NCBI GenBank assembly: GCA_022616275.1
Contig: JAKEFB010000033.1
Location: 1 to 64,000, forward strand
Length of the DNA stretch: 64,000 nt
Source: Chloroflexota bacterium
Lineage (GTDB): Bacteria; Chloroflexota; Anaerolineae; Promineifilales; Promineifilaceae
Reading direction: 5' to 3'
Of this stretch, positions 51,165 through 59,702 are shown piece after piece. Numbering within the stretch: the stretch's first letter is position 1; each line of letters opens with the position of its first letter. Both the position numbers and the translations under genes were made by a program. The notes under the pieces are model-generated. The model was not told the origin of the DNA and ran no database searches. It saw only the letters and a list, made by a program, of their open reading frames with translations.

Positions 51165-51193
51165 TTGGAAAGCATTCCGGCCGCTGTTATACT
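51165..51193 (+). promoter_or_regulatory. Promoter of the SCP2-domain gene
   Basis: TTGGAA (51165-51170), 17-bp spacer, TATACT with TG extension (TGTTATACT, ending 51193), followed by AAAGGAG and the ATG at 51241. The rest of the 50966-51240 gap shows no gene. Confidence 0.6.
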
Positions 51194-51240
51194 CCCTGAG
51201 CAGAAATCAAAGTTGCCACCTGACACAAAAGGAGTAATCA

Positions 51241-51558
51241 ATGGCCTCTGTAGCTGAATTATTTGAACGCATGCCCGAAGCTTTTAAAGCCGACAAAGCC
51301 GGTGATATGAACGCCACGGTCCAATTTGACCTTTCCGGCGAGGGCGGCGGCCAGTGGTACGTGGTTGTGGCCAACGGCGACGCCACCGTCGAGCAAGGCA
51401 CGGCCGCCAACGCCACCGCCACCATTCGCATGGCCGCCTCCGACTACCACGACATGGTCACCGGCAAGCTCAACCCTATGACCGCTTTCATCCAGCAAAA
51501 AGTCAAAGTCGAAGGCGATCTGAACACGGTCATGAAGTTTCAGACGTTGTTCAGTTAG
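51241..51558 (+). CDS. SCP2 sterol-binding-like domain protein
   Basis: A 105-residue SCP2 (sterol carrier protein 2)-like protein, with the VQFDLSGEGGGQWYVVVANG strand pair and KLNPMTAFIQQKVKVEGDL segment typical of the family. SCP2 folds form a hydrophobic cavity for lipids or acyl-CoA; the bacterial ligand is unknown. AAAGGAG ribosome site 7 nt before the ATG. Confidence 0.92.
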   Translation: MASVAELFERMPEAFKADKAGDMNATVQFDLSGEGGGQWYVVVANGDATVEQGTAANATATIRMAASDYHDMVTGKLNPMTAFIQQKVKVEGDLNTVMKFQTLFS

Positions 51559-51560
51559 CC

Positions 51561-51589
51561 GGAGATTAGAGATTAGAGATTGGAGATTA
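51561..51589. repeat. GAGATTR heptamer run
   Basis: Four GAGATTA/GAGATTG units without an inverted arm, directly after the SCP2 gene and before a separate terminator. Confidence 0.75.
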
Positions 51590-51600
51590 CCTCTAAAGTG

Positions 51601-51634
51601 AGGCCCGCTTTGCGTTAGCAAAGCGGGCCTTTTA
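51601..51634 (+). terminator. Terminator of SCP2 gene
   Basis: AGGCCCGCTTTGC (51601-51613) / GCAAAGCGGGCCT (51618-51630), 4-nt loop, then TTTT. A perfect 13-bp stem. Confidence 0.93.
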
Positions 51635-51690
51635 ATGCCACAAACAGACTCAGTGGAAACCAGGAGCAACTCAAGCCCACCACCCCGACA

Positions 51691-52095
51691 TCATTCAATC
51701 ACCGCGATTGGCTCGATCTCAATCAAAAACCCCTCGTTGGCCAGCGACTGGACACCGATCCAGGTCGTGGTTGGCGGCGTTTCCCCAGGGAAAAACGCCT
51801 GCAGCGCCTCGCGGACCACGCTGCTTTCATCCAGTTTGTTGGCGACGATGTAGATACGCATGGAGACGATGTCGGCCAGCGTCCCCCCGGCCGCTTTGAT
51901 GGCCTTCTCCACGTTCCGAAACGCCTGCCACGTCTGGGCTCGAAAATCATGCCCCCCAACCAACTCCTGCCCCTCATCCCAGGCCACCTGCCCGGACATA
52001 AAAACCAACCTTCCCCCCTGAGCAATCACGAGCTGTGAAAAGCCATACTGGCGGCTGGGAAACAATTCGCTTGGATTCAGATACTCTTTTGGCAT
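51691..52095 (-). CDS. RidA-family protein
   Basis: YjgF/RidA/UK114 family, which hydrolyses reactive enamine/imine intermediates. The sequence has GGRLVFMSGQVAWDEGQELVGG and the conserved C-terminal FLIEIEPIAVIE. Start is placed at MPKEYLNPSELFPS (52095), the family's usual beginning; an ATG at 52131 is also in frame, with a GGGGGAGG site immediately before it. The Arg that binds the substrate carboxylate is expected in SMRIYIV (near 106 in the longer form). It lies directly after, and partly overlaps, the amidohydrolase-CYTH gene. Confidence 0.9.
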   Translation of the reverse strand: MPKEYLNPSELFPSRQYGFSQLVIAQGGRLVFMSGQVAWDEGQELVGGHDFRAQTWQAFRNVEKAIKAAGGTLADIVSMRIYIVANKLDESSVVREALQAFFPGETPPTTTWIGVQSLANEGFLIEIEPIAVIE

Positions 52096-52120
52096 GACAT
52101 ACCCCACAGTAGAAAACGTT

Positions 52121-54115
52121 TCATTGGGCATCCTCCCCCAAAGCTAATTCTAGATATTCTTTAGCCACGGCCGTCGCCGGGTCCACCCCAAACAGCGTTA
52201 GCAATTCGGTAATTAACGCCGCCTTCCGCTCGGCGTCGCTGCGAGACCAGGTCCGCGACTTGATTTCCAGGAAATAGCCAGGCAGGGCCGGCTTCGTCAC
52301 CCGATCCAGGTTAATGGCGAAGTCTGTTTCCCGGTAGAGAATACGCCAGCGGCGGCGGTCCTTGTGGACTTCCACCTCCGTGGCCGGGGCGAAATATTCC
52401 CGGTAAAAGCGCAGGCTCTGCGCCGCCGGGGCCAGGTAGCGGGAGCGAGACAACATCACGGCGTTGGGGTAGACCTGTTCGTGGACCTTGCCCAGCAGCG
52501 TCAGCCGCGAGCGGGCCTGGTAGACCTTGCCCTCGTCGTCCACGTATTCGTCCTCCCGGAAGCGCAGCCGGGCTGCGTCCGGGTCGTCGCCCTCAAAGAC
52601 GAAGTAACTATCGTACTGCTTGTAGTGCGAACGTTTGAGAATCTCCACCTGCTTGCCGGCCAGGACGGCCAGCACCTGGCTGTCGTCGGCCAGGGGAACC
52701 TTCACCTGGACCTCAAAGCTCTCCTGGCGCTGTACGCCGGCCAGGATGACCAGCTTGTTGTAGGGGCTCGACTCCCGCCGGGTGACAAAGGCATCAATCT
52801 CGGCCGCCAACCGGGCCGCTTCTTCTTTTGACCTGGCCACGTCCACCGTCAACAAATTCTGGTCGCGCATCAGCCACCGGCCGTGGCACAGCACGTGAAC
52901 GACGTCCGTGCTCTTGGCCGCGTACACCAGCCGGGAATAAACGGCGTCGGCGTTATTTTCAAACGGCGGCCAGTTGTGGACCTCACTCATGTTGACCACC
53001 GCCAGGTCGGCCCGCTTGCCCGGCTCCAGGCTGCCGGTCACGCCAGCCATGTGCAGCGCCCGCGCCCCGCGAATCGTCGCCACTTCCAGCGCCTGCCGGG
53101 CCGGCAGCACCGTCGGGTCGTTGCTGACCGTCTTGGCCAGCAACGCCGCCAGCCGCATCTCCTCAAACATGTCCAGGTCGTTGTTGCTGGCCGGGCCGTC
53201 GGTGCCCACGCCGACGTTCAACCCCATGGCCAGCATCTCGCCCACCCGGGCCAGGCCGCTGGCCAGCTTCAAATTGCTCGACGGGCAATGGGCAATACCG
53301 ACGCCGGCTTTTTTGAGGTCGTACATCTCCCCCCGGTCCAGATGGACGCAGTGGGCGGCCAGCAGCCTGGTCTGCAAGATGCCGTGCTTGGCGTTCCAGG
53401 GCACGGCCGGCATATTATGTTGCTCCCGGCAATTCTTCACTTCCAGGGCTGTTTCGGCAATGTGGGTGTGAATGGGCACGTCAAAGGCCCGGGCCAGGTC
53501 GGCGCAGGCCCGCAGCAATTCCGGGGTGGCCGTGTACCAGGCGTGGGGGGCCACGGCCGGCTGGATGAGCGGGTGGCCATTCCACTTCTCGATGAAGCGG
53601 CGGCACAAAATCAACGCGTCTTCGTAGGTGGCTGCGTCCGGCGCGGGGAAGACCAGCACCGTCTGGCCCAGCAAGGCCCGCATCCCGATCTCGGCCGTCG
53701 TCTCGGCAATCGTCTCCTCAAAATAATACATGTCGGCGAAGGTAGTCACGCCGGAACGGATCATCTCGGCGCAGGCCAGTTGGGTGCCCAGCCGGACAAA
53801 TTCCGGGGTGACAAACTCCCGTTCCAGCGGCATCAGGTAGCCCAGCCAGACATCCAGTCGCAAATCATCGTTCAGGCCGCGCAGCAGCGTCATGGGGACG
53901 TGGGTGTGAGCGTTCACCAGGCCGGGAATGATCGCCTGGCCGGCGCAATCTACCGTCTCGGCCGCCTCATAGCGGCCGGCCAGCTCCCCGGCCGGCCCCA
54001 CGGCCACAATACTCTCCCCCCGCACAGCGACTGCCCCAACCGGGTACACCTCGTAACCGGCGTTCATCGTCACCACCGTTCCCCCGGCCAACAGCAAGTC
54101 CACTTTTTCGGCCAT
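52121..54115 (-). CDS. Amidohydrolase (MTA/SAH deaminase-like) fused to a CYTH domain
   Basis: Residues 1 to about 440 form a metal-dependent amidohydrolase: NAHTHVPM (His70, His72), later His residues in HIAET and GIAHCPSSN, and VGTDGPASNNDLDMFEEM, all matching 5'-methylthioadenosine/S-adenosylhomocysteine deaminases. From about 465 a CYTH (triphosphate tunnel metalloenzyme) domain follows: FEVQVKV, ...ARLRFREDEYV, SRLTLLGK, and FLEIKSRTWSRSD, with acidic/basic pairs that line the tunnel. The combination is unusual; it may link nucleoside deamination with a triphosphate or nucleotide signal. 664 residues, no frameshift seen. Confidence 0.85.
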   Translation of the reverse strand: MAEKVDLLLAGGTVVTMNAGYEVYPVGAVAVRGESIVAVGPAGELAGRYEAAETVDCAGQAIIPGLVNAHTHVPMTLLRGLNDDLRLDVWLGYLMPLEREFVTPEFVRLGTQLACAEMIRSGVTTFADMYYFEETIAETTAEIGMRALLGQTVLVFPAPDAATYEDALILCRRFIEKWNGHPLIQPAVAPHAWYTATPELLRACADLARAFDVPIHTHIAETALEVKNCREQHNMPAVPWNAKHGILQTRLLAAHCVHLDRGEMYDLKKAGVGIAHCPSSNLKLASGLARVGEMLAMGLNVGVGTDGPASNNDLDMFEEMRLAALLAKTVSNDPTVLPARQALEVATIRGARALHMAGVTGSLEPGKRADLAVVNMSEVHNWPPFENNADAVYSRLVYAAKSTDVVHVLCHGRWLMRDQNLLTVDVARSKEEAARLAAEIDAFVTRRESSPYNKLVILAGVQRQESFEVQVKVPLADDSQVLAVLAGKQVEILKRSHYKQYDSYFVFEGDDPDAARLRFREDEYVDDEGKVYQARSRLTLLGKVHEQVYPNAVMLSRSRYLAPAAQSLRFYREYFAPATEVEVHKDRRRWRILYRETDFAINLDRVTKPALPGYFLEIKSRTWSRSDAERKAALITELLTLFGVDPATAVAKEYLELALGEDAQ

Positions 54116-54133
54116 TCCACCTTCTCCCGGTGC

Positions 54134-54164
54134 GGTGACTGTCGCTTCTCAAGTGACAGTCACC
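54134..54164. repeat. Perfect 10-bp hairpin in the leader of the amidohydrolase gene
   Basis: GGTGACTGTC (54134-54143) / GACAGTCACC (54155-54164) with an 11-nt loop. It sits about 20 bp upstream of the minus-strand start and could affect translation or transcription. Confidence 0.6.
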
Positions 54165-54314
54165 TGATGATATTCCAGGCATTATACCGGTTTCGGTTGC
54201 CGGCCGTAAATGCTATAATCCGAGATCCATTAATGGCCAGCGACTCTGTTCTTACCAATTTATGTTACAATAGCAAAGTGACAACGATTACCCTGGAAAA
54301 CCTGGGAGCAACTA

Positions 54315-54527
54315 ATGATGGGTGGTGATGAACCGTCTTTGATTCTTAGCCAAAAGCGACTAGTTTGGCGAGTGCCCATTTTGCTAACGACCCCAAAACG
54401 TAGCCTCTTGGGAGTAGTCGGCCATCTAGACGTTGACGCTCGTACCGGGCAGCTATTGATCCCCTCAGGCTTTACTGAACAAATTCAACGCCGTGCCCAA
54501 ACAGTCATTAGCGGTTCCCCATTATAA
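54315..54527 (+). CDS. Small hypothetical protein, 70 aa
   Basis: A possible small protein with the pattern RLVWRVPILLTTPKRSLLGVVGHLDVDARTGQL, which looks like a compact beta structure; similar short proteins occur in Chloroflexota and Cyanobacteria, to my recollection. A TACAAT box with TG extension (54266-54271) and GGGAGC before the ATG pair support expression. It lies 18 bp before the nucleoside phosphorylase gene and may be co-transcribed. Not certain to be real. Confidence 0.5.
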   Translation: MMGGDEPSLILSQKRLVWRVPILLTTPKRSLLGVVGHLDVDARTGQLLIPSGFTEQIQRRAQTVISGSPL

Positions 54528-54545
54528 GTAACAAGAGGTTCAATC

Positions 54546-55850
54546 ATGGCTATCATCAACCTGATTGAGCAAAAGCGGGATGGCGGCGAGCTGACTACGG
54601 AGCAAATCGAGTGGTTTGTCCGCGCCTACACGGCCGGCGACGTGCCCGACTACCAGGCCGCGGCCCTGATGATGGCCATTTACCTGCGCGGCATGAACCG
54701 GCGAGAAATCGTGGACCTGACGCTGGCCATGGCCCGCTCCGGCGAGCAGCTTGACCTGCACGAAGTCGCCCCCTTCATCGTAGACAAACATTCTTCCGGC
54801 GGCGTGGGCGACAAGACCACCCTGGTCGTCCAGCCCATGGTCGCCGCCTGTGGGGTGCCCGTCGGCAAGATGAGCGGCCGCGGCCTCGGCTCCAGCGGCG
54901 GCACGCTGGATAAGATGGAATCCTTCCCGGGCTGGTCGCCCGACCTGACGCTGGAGCAATTTAAGCGCCAACTGGCTGACATTGGCCTGGTGCTGGCCGG
55001 CCAGACGGGCGACCTGGCCCCGGCCGACGGCAAACTCTACGCCTTGCGCGACGTGACCGGCACGGTGGCCAGCACACCGCTCATTGCCGCCTCGATCATG
55101 TCCAAAAAGCTGGCCAGTGGGGCCGACGCCATTGTTCTGGACGTCAAGATGGGGCAGGGGGCGTTTATGCCCACCGTCGAGATGGCTCGCGAGCTGGCCC
55201 GGATTATGGTGGACATCGGCCAGGACGCCGGCCGCCAGACAGTGGCCCTCATCACCGACATGAACCAGCCCCTCGGCCACGCCGTCGGCAACGCCCTGGA
55301 GGTGAAAGAGGCCCTGGACACGTTGACCGGTGGCGGCCCGGCCGATTTCTGGGGCCACTGCCTGGACGTGGCCGGCTATATGCTCCTGCTGGCCGGTAAG
55401 GCCGGAACGGTGGAGGAAGCCAAGGCCCTGGCCACGGCCGCACGGGACGACGGCCGGGCGCTGGACAAATTCCGCGCCCTGGTCCACGCCCAGGGCGGCG
55501 ACCCCTCCACCGTGGACCACCCAGAGCGGCTGCCCCAGGCCCGGCTGGTGGAGCCCGTCCACGCCGGGCGAGACGGCTTCCTGGCCGGCATTAATGCCCG
55601 GGCCATCGGCTGGAGCTGTGTCCGCCTGGGGGCCGGCCGGCAAGTGAAGGAAGATACCATTGACTACGGCGTCGGCATGATCATCCCGGTCAAGGTGGGC
55701 GATCACCTGGCGGCCGGCGACTTGTTGGGGACGATTCACGCCAACGACCCGGCCAGGCTGGCCCAGGCTCGCCGGGAATTTCTCGAGGCCCTCACCTGGT
55801 CGGACGAGCCGGTCGCGCCCTTGCCCCACCTGTATGAGATTGTAGAATAA
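54546..55850 (+). CDS. deoA: Pyrimidine-nucleoside (thymidine) phosphorylase
   Basis: Phosphorolyses (deoxy)thymidine and uridine to free base and (deoxy)ribose-1-phosphate. The signatures are VDKHSSGGVGDKTTLV, the anion/base site with KMSGRGLGSSGGTLDKMESFPG, and the C-terminal IDYGVGMIIPVKVG. Length (434) and motif order match the pyrimidine-nucleoside phosphorylase family. Its product feeds deoxyribose-5-phosphate through a phosphopentomutase (not in the window) to the deoC of the BMC operon 14 kb away. AAGAGG precedes the ATG. Confidence 0.95.
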   Translation: MAIINLIEQKRDGGELTTEQIEWFVRAYTAGDVPDYQAAALMMAIYLRGMNRREIVDLTLAMARSGEQLDLHEVAPFIVDKHSSGGVGDKTTLVVQPMVAACGVPVGKMSGRGLGSSGGTLDKMESFPGWSPDLTLEQFKRQLADIGLVLAGQTGDLAPADGKLYALRDVTGTVASTPLIAASIMSKKLASGADAIVLDVKMGQGAFMPTVEMARELARIMVDIGQDAGRQTVALITDMNQPLGHAVGNALEVKEALDTLTGGGPADFWGHCLDVAGYMLLLAGKAGTVEEAKALATAARDDGRALDKFRALVHAQGGDPSTVDHPERLPQARLVEPVHAGRDGFLAGINARAIGWSCVRLGAGRQVKEDTIDYGVGMIIPVKVGDHLAAGDLLGTIHANDPARLAQARREFLEALTWSDEPVAPLPHLYEIVE

Positions 55851-55853
55851 AGC

Positions 55854-55927
55854 GGGACGCAGATTTTCGCAGATAAACGCTGATTTGTTGGCCTCATATC
55901 TGCGCCAATTTATGTGCATCAGCGTCC
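55854..55927. repeat. Large imperfect inverted repeat of GACGCAGAT/CGCTGAT type
   Basis: GGGACGCAGATTTTCGCAG-type units (55854-55889) face their inverted form (55896-55927, ending CAGCGTCC). This resembles a widespread repeat class and lies just before a Nudix gene. Confidence 0.7.
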
Positions 55928-55952
55928 TAATTTTTGACGTGGAGGGTAAAAG

Positions 55953-56591
55953 GTGACAGTTGCCCGCCAGATTGCTCTCTGGGCCGACATGCTACGCGAT
56001 ATGTCGGCCATGGGGCTGCGTTTCAGCGACAACGTGTACGACCAGGACAATTACCGGCGACTCCAGGATATCGCCCTGGAAATGTTTGCGCTGGCCACCG
56101 GCGAGTCGCCGGAACAACTGGAGCCACTGCGGGCCACTCTGCTCAACCGGCCAACCCCCTTTTCTGTGGGCGACGCCGCCATTATTGACGACGCCGGCCG
56201 CATCTTACTTATCCGGCGGGCCGACAACGGCCGGTGGGCCATGCCTGGGGGCGCGATGGCCGTTGGCGAGACGCCGGCCGAAGGGGTGGCGCGCGAGGCC
56301 CTGGAGGAAACAGGTATACACTGCCGGCCGGTGGCCCTGGTTGGTCTCTTCGATTCCCGGCGGCGCGGCTCTCCCACACCCTACCACCTCTACCACAACG
56401 TTTTTTTGTGCCGGCCTTTAGACGGCGGCCGGCCGGCGCAGGCCCCATCCCACGCCCTTGAAGTCCTGGAGACGGCTTGGTTCACCGCTGACGCCCTGCC
56501 GGCCGACCTCGACCCCAGCCACGCCAGCTCCATCCAGGAAGCGTTCCGCGTCTGGCGCGGCGACAGCCGGGCCTTCTTTGATAGCCCATGA
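55953..56591 (+). CDS. Nudix hydrolase with N-terminal helical domain
   Basis: The N-terminal part (about 1-65) is a helical Nudix_N-type module found in YjhB-like proteins; the Nudix box G-x5-E-x7-REALEETG follows in GGAMAVGETPAEGVAREALEETG. The start is GTG at 55953 after GGAGG. It overlaps the patatin gene by 4 bp, so it is coupled to it. The substrate is unknown. Confidence 0.9.
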   Translation: MTVARQIALWADMLRDMSAMGLRFSDNVYDQDNYRRLQDIALEMFALATGESPEQLEPLRATLLNRPTPFSVGDAAIIDDAGRILLIRRADNGRWAMPGGAMAVGETPAEGVAREALEETGIHCRPVALVGLFDSRRRGSPTPYHLYHNVFLCRPLDGGRPAQAPSHALEVLETAWFTADALPADLDPSHASSIQEAFRVWRGDSRAFFDSP

Positions 56592-57436
56592 AACTAGGTC
56601 TGGCGTTTGGTGGCGGCGGGGCGCGGGGCGCGGCCCACATCGGCGTGCTCATGGAACTGGAGCGGCTGGGGCTGTGGCCGGATATTGTCACCGGGGCCAG
56701 CATTGGCGGTTTTGTGGCTGCGTTGGTGGCGGCCGGCCTGCGGCCGCCCGACCTGGTCCACGCCTTTCAAAACCTCCGCGCCGCCCGCATCTACGCCCTG
56801 CCCGGCCGGAGACCGGCCCTGGTCAGCAACCGCCGCCTGGAAGCGTTGCTGGTCAACAAAATCGGCCGGCCAACCTTTGCCGGGCTGTCCATTCCCCTGG
56901 CTGTAACCACGGTAGACCTGGTGGCCCGCCAGGAAGTAGTTCTAGAGGAAGGCGACGTAGTCTCGGCCGTCCTGGCTACCACTGCCTTCCCCGTCGTGCT
57001 GCCGCCGGTCGAGCGTGAAGGCCGCACCCTGATTGACGGCGGCGTGCTCAACAACACGCCCTTTGACGTGGCCCGCCGCCTGGGCGCCGATTACGTGCTG
57101 GCCATAGACCTGTCCAACAGCGCCCCCTTTGGCACGCCCGTCGTCCTGCCGCCCGGCAGCACCTTCCTGGCTTACCTGCTCAGCCTCACCCAGCGCCAGC
57201 CGCTGTACCAGGCTTTGTCCACCGTCGCCGACATCCTGACTGCCCAGAACGTTCAGGCCCACCTGGCCCTCACCCCGCCAGAGTTGTTCCTGCAACCGGC
57301 CATAGGTACAGTGGGCTATTTTGACTTCCACCGGATGGAAGAGGGCATTGCCGCCGGCCGCGCCGCCGCTCAGGCTGTCGAAGCCACGTTGGTTGAACTG
57401 GCCAGGAGGAGAGACGAGGAGAGGGAGACAAGGTGA
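56588..57436 (+). CDS. Patatin-like phospholipase
   Basis: Catalytic-dyad acyl hydrolase: oxyanion GGGGARG near the start, nucleophile Ser in GASIGG and Asp in DGG (LIDGGVLNN). It resembles RssA/YchK. Lipid substrate unknown; it is cytoplasmic. Its C-terminus (RRDEERETR) is encoded by the repeat that follows. Confidence 0.93.
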   Translation: MKLGLAFGGGGARGAAHIGVLMELERLGLWPDIVTGASIGGFVAALVAAGLRPPDLVHAFQNLRAARIYALPGRRPALVSNRRLEALLVNKIGRPTFAGLSIPLAVTTVDLVARQEVVLEEGDVVSAVLATTAFPVVLPPVEREGRTLIDGGVLNNTPFDVARRLGADYVLAIDLSNSAPFGTPVVLPPGSTFLAYLLSLTQRQPLYQALSTVADILTAQNVQAHLALTPPELFLQPAIGTVGYFDFHRMEEGIAAGRAAAQAVEATLVELARRRDEERETR

Positions 57437-57480
57437 TAGGCTAACCGAAGCGGTTAGCTCGGTGACAAGGAGACAAGGAG
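57411..57480. repeat. GAGACAAGG run with CTAACCG hairpin
   Basis: Purine-rich AGGAGAGACG / GAGACAAGG units flank a perfect stem GCTAACCG (57440-57447) / CGGTTAGC (57451-57458) with 3-nt loop. The stop of the patatin gene lies in it. Confidence 0.75.
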
Positions 57481-57482
57481 AG

Positions 57483-58223
57483 ATGGAAATACTGGGTATA
57501 GACGTAGGTGGCTCCGGCATTAAAGGGGCGCTGGTTAATGTGGAGACGGGCCAGTTGGCCGGCGGGCGGCGGCGCCTGAAGACGCCGCAACCGGCGACGC
57601 CAAAAGGCGTCATTGCCACTGTTGGCAAGCTGGTCCGGAAATTTGACTACCAGGGGCCGCTGGGCGTAGGCTTTCCGGCCATCGTTCTGGATGGGGTGGT
57701 CATGTCGGCGGCCAACGTTTCTCCCAAATGGGTTGGTTACCCCGGTGCGACGGCGATGGCCGAAGCCACCGGCTGCCCTGTCACTCTGCTCAACGATGCC
57801 GACGTGGCCGGGCTGGCCGAGGCCCGTTTTGGCGCCGGCCGGGATCAGAAAGGCGTCATCGTGGTCCTGACCATTGGCACGGGTATCGGCAGCGCCCTTT
57901 TCGTAGACGGCCGGCTGGTGCCGAATACAGAGCTAGGCCACCTTTATCTGCCTGGCCACCGCGAGGACGCCGAAGAGTACGCCTCCGACCGTATCCGTAC
58001 GGAGAAAAAACTGAAATGGCCGGAGTGGGCCGGCCGGCTGGACAAATACCTGCGCCACATCGAGTTCCTCTTTTCACCCAATCTCTTCATTCTCGGCGGC
58101 GGCGTCAGTAGGAAGCACGAGAAATTTATTCCCCTTTTGACGGTGCGCGCCCCCGTCGTGCCGGCCGCCTTGCGCAACGAGGCTGGTATTGTAGGGGCGG
58201 CCCTGGCTGCTGCACCACTTTGA
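57483..58223 (+). CDS. ppgK: ROK-type glucokinase (polyphosphate glucokinase-like)
   Basis: Phosphorylates glucose; polyphosphate or ATP donor. Residues include [12 protein letters not shown] (phosphate loop), [17 protein letters not shown] (catalytic Asp) and [11 protein letters not shown]. The pattern [20 protein letters not shown] resembles PPGK of Actinobacteria. 246 residues. The ATG follows directly on the repeat; an upstream in-frame extension runs through patatin sequence and is not used. Confidence 0.9.
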   Translation: MEILGIDVGGSGIKGALVNVETGQLAGGRRRLKTPQPATPKGVIATVGKLVRKFDYQGPLGVGFPAIVLDGVVMSAANVSPKWVGYPGATAMAEATGCPVTLLNDADVAGLAEARFGAGRDQKGVIVVLTIGTGIGSALFVDGRLVPNTELGHLYLPGHREDAEEYASDRIRTEKKLKWPEWAGRLDKYLRHIEFLFSPNLFILGGGVSRKHEKFIPLLTVRAPVVPAALRNEAGIVGAALAAAPL

Positions 58224-58235
58224 ACCACTCCAAAC

Positions 58236-58259
58236 TCTGCTATACTTTTCTCTAGCAGA
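58236..58259 (+). promoter_or_regulatory. Dyad overlapping a -10 box upstream of the AlbA_2 protein gene
   Basis: TCTGCTA (58236-58242) / TAGCAGA (58253-58259) flanks and overlaps TATACT (58241-58246). With a -35-like TTGAAC (58220-58225, 15-bp spacer) it looks like a promoter with an operator on top; the following gene encodes a putative regulator, so autoregulation is possible. Confidence 0.45.
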
Positions 58260-58266
58260 TAGAGAT

Positions 58267-59637
58267 ATGGCCGTGCAGTTGCCACTCAAAAACCAGAAAC
58301 CTGGGCCGCGCCTGGCCTTTTTGTCTGAAGCCGAGCCGGAAGCCCTGGCTGAATGCCTGGTAGCCTTTGCCAACGGAGACGGCGGGCTGATCGTCCTTGG
58401 CCTGGACGAGAATGGCCGGCCCAGCGAAACCATTTGGGAGGAGGAGGCCGAGGGCGCGCTGCGCGCCGCTGCTGCCCTTTGCCGGCCGCCGGTCACCAGC
58501 CGCTGGCAGCCGGTGGAAACCGCCCAGGGCAAAACCTTTGTCGGCGTCCAGGTCAACCGCAGTCCGGAACTGCACAGTTTGGAAGACGGCCGGGTGTTCA
58601 TTCGCAGTGGTTCCGAGAACCGGCTTCTGAGCGGTGGCGAAATTGGCCAGCTTGCCGCCAGCAAGACGGCGGCCGACTTCGAGGCCGACCACATAGCCGG
58701 GGCTACCGCCGACGATTTTGATCAGAACGTCCTGGCCGAGTACCTGGCCAAACGGGAGGCCAGGGGCGCGTCTCCCGTCAGCTCCCTGCCTGCTCTCCTG
58801 TTTGAAATTGGCGCCATAGACGCCGAGGGCCGGCCGACGGTGGCCGGCATTCTTCTCTTCGGCAAAAATCCCCGGGCTTTCCTGCCGCAAAGCGGCGTGG
58901 TCTTTGTCAAGTTTCCCGGCCCCGAACCGCGTAGCGAGTCGGGTGAAGCGGGCTATGGCCGGCGCGAGGAGGTGAACGGCCCCCTGGCCCGCGTCATCGA
59001 GCGCACCTGGAACATCATCTGGGAAGAAATGCACCGAGGAGCTGTCGTCAACAGCCTGCAGCGCGAAGAGCTAACCGAGTACCCCCCCTTTGCCGTACGC
59101 GAAGCCCTGGTCAACGCCGTGGCCCACCGCGATTACCGCCTGCGCGGCCGGCGAATTGAAGTCCGTATGTACAGCGACCGTATGGAGGTCATCAGCCCTG
59201 GCGACCTGCCTGGCTACATTACTGTAGATAATATTGTCGAGGAACATTTCTCCCGCAATCCGCGCCTGGTCAATGGCCTGTTTCAATGGGGATACATTGA
59301 AGAGTTGGGACTGGGCATTGACCGGATGATTGAAGAAATGGTCCAGTCTGGCCACCCGCCGCCGCAATTCAAGGCTACTCCTTACTCCTTTACGGTGCTC
59401 CTGGCTAACGCTCGCGAGCGCGCTTCGGTCCCCCGCTGGACGCGGAGTATGAACGAACGGCAGGCCCGGGCCCTGACTTACGTGCGGGAGAACGGTAGTA
59501 TTACCAACCGGGAATACCAGCGTCTCTGCCCCGACGTCTCGGCCGAAACACTGCGCCTGGACCTGGCCGACCTGGTCGAACGGAGTATTTTATTGAAAAT
59601 TGGCTCGAAGAAGGGCACTTACTATATATTGAAATAA
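58267..59637 (+). CDS. AlbA_2 / HATPase_c_4 domain regulator
   Basis: An N-terminal AlbA_2 (Schlafen-AlbA-like) domain (about 1-125, [20 protein letters not shown]) is followed by a RecG-associated HATPase_c_4 domain (about 240-380, [18 protein letters not shown] and [25 protein letters not shown]) and a C-terminal winged helix-turn-helix (about 390-455, [10 protein letters not shown]). Proteins of this build are putative ATP-binding transcription regulators. It has its own promoter-like dyad and a terminator. Confidence 0.9.
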   Translation: MAVQLPLKNQKPGPRLAFLSEAEPEALAECLVAFANGDGGLIVLGLDENGRPSETIWEEEAEGALRAAAALCRPPVTSRWQPVETAQGKTFVGVQVNRSPELHSLEDGRVFIRSGSENRLLSGGEIGQLAASKTAADFEADHIAGATADDFDQNVLAEYLAKREARGASPVSSLPALLFEIGAIDAEGRPTVAGILLFGKNPRAFLPQSGVVFVKFPGPEPRSESGEAGYGRREEVNGPLARVIERTWNIIWEEMHRGAVVNSLQREELTEYPPFAVREALVNAVAHRDYRLRGRRIEVRMYSDRMEVISPGDLPGYITVDNIVEEHFSRNPRLVNGLFQWGYIEELGLGIDRMIEEMVQSGHPPPQFKATPYSFTVLLANARERASVPRWTRSMNERQARALTYVRENGSITNREYQRLCPDVSAETLRLDLADLVERSILLKIGSKKGTYYILK

Positions 59638-59653
59638 GGACACATTTATCCCA

Positions 59654-59686
59654 AAAATATCCCAAATTAAACTTGGGATATTTTTT
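59654..59686 (+). terminator. Terminator of the AlbA_2 protein gene
   Basis: AAAATATCCCAA (59654-59665) / TTGGGATATTTT (59673-59684), loop 7 nt, continuing in T. It lies 17 bp after the stop codon. Confidence 0.88.
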
Positions 59687-59702
59687 GGAAACGATTCTTT
59701 TC

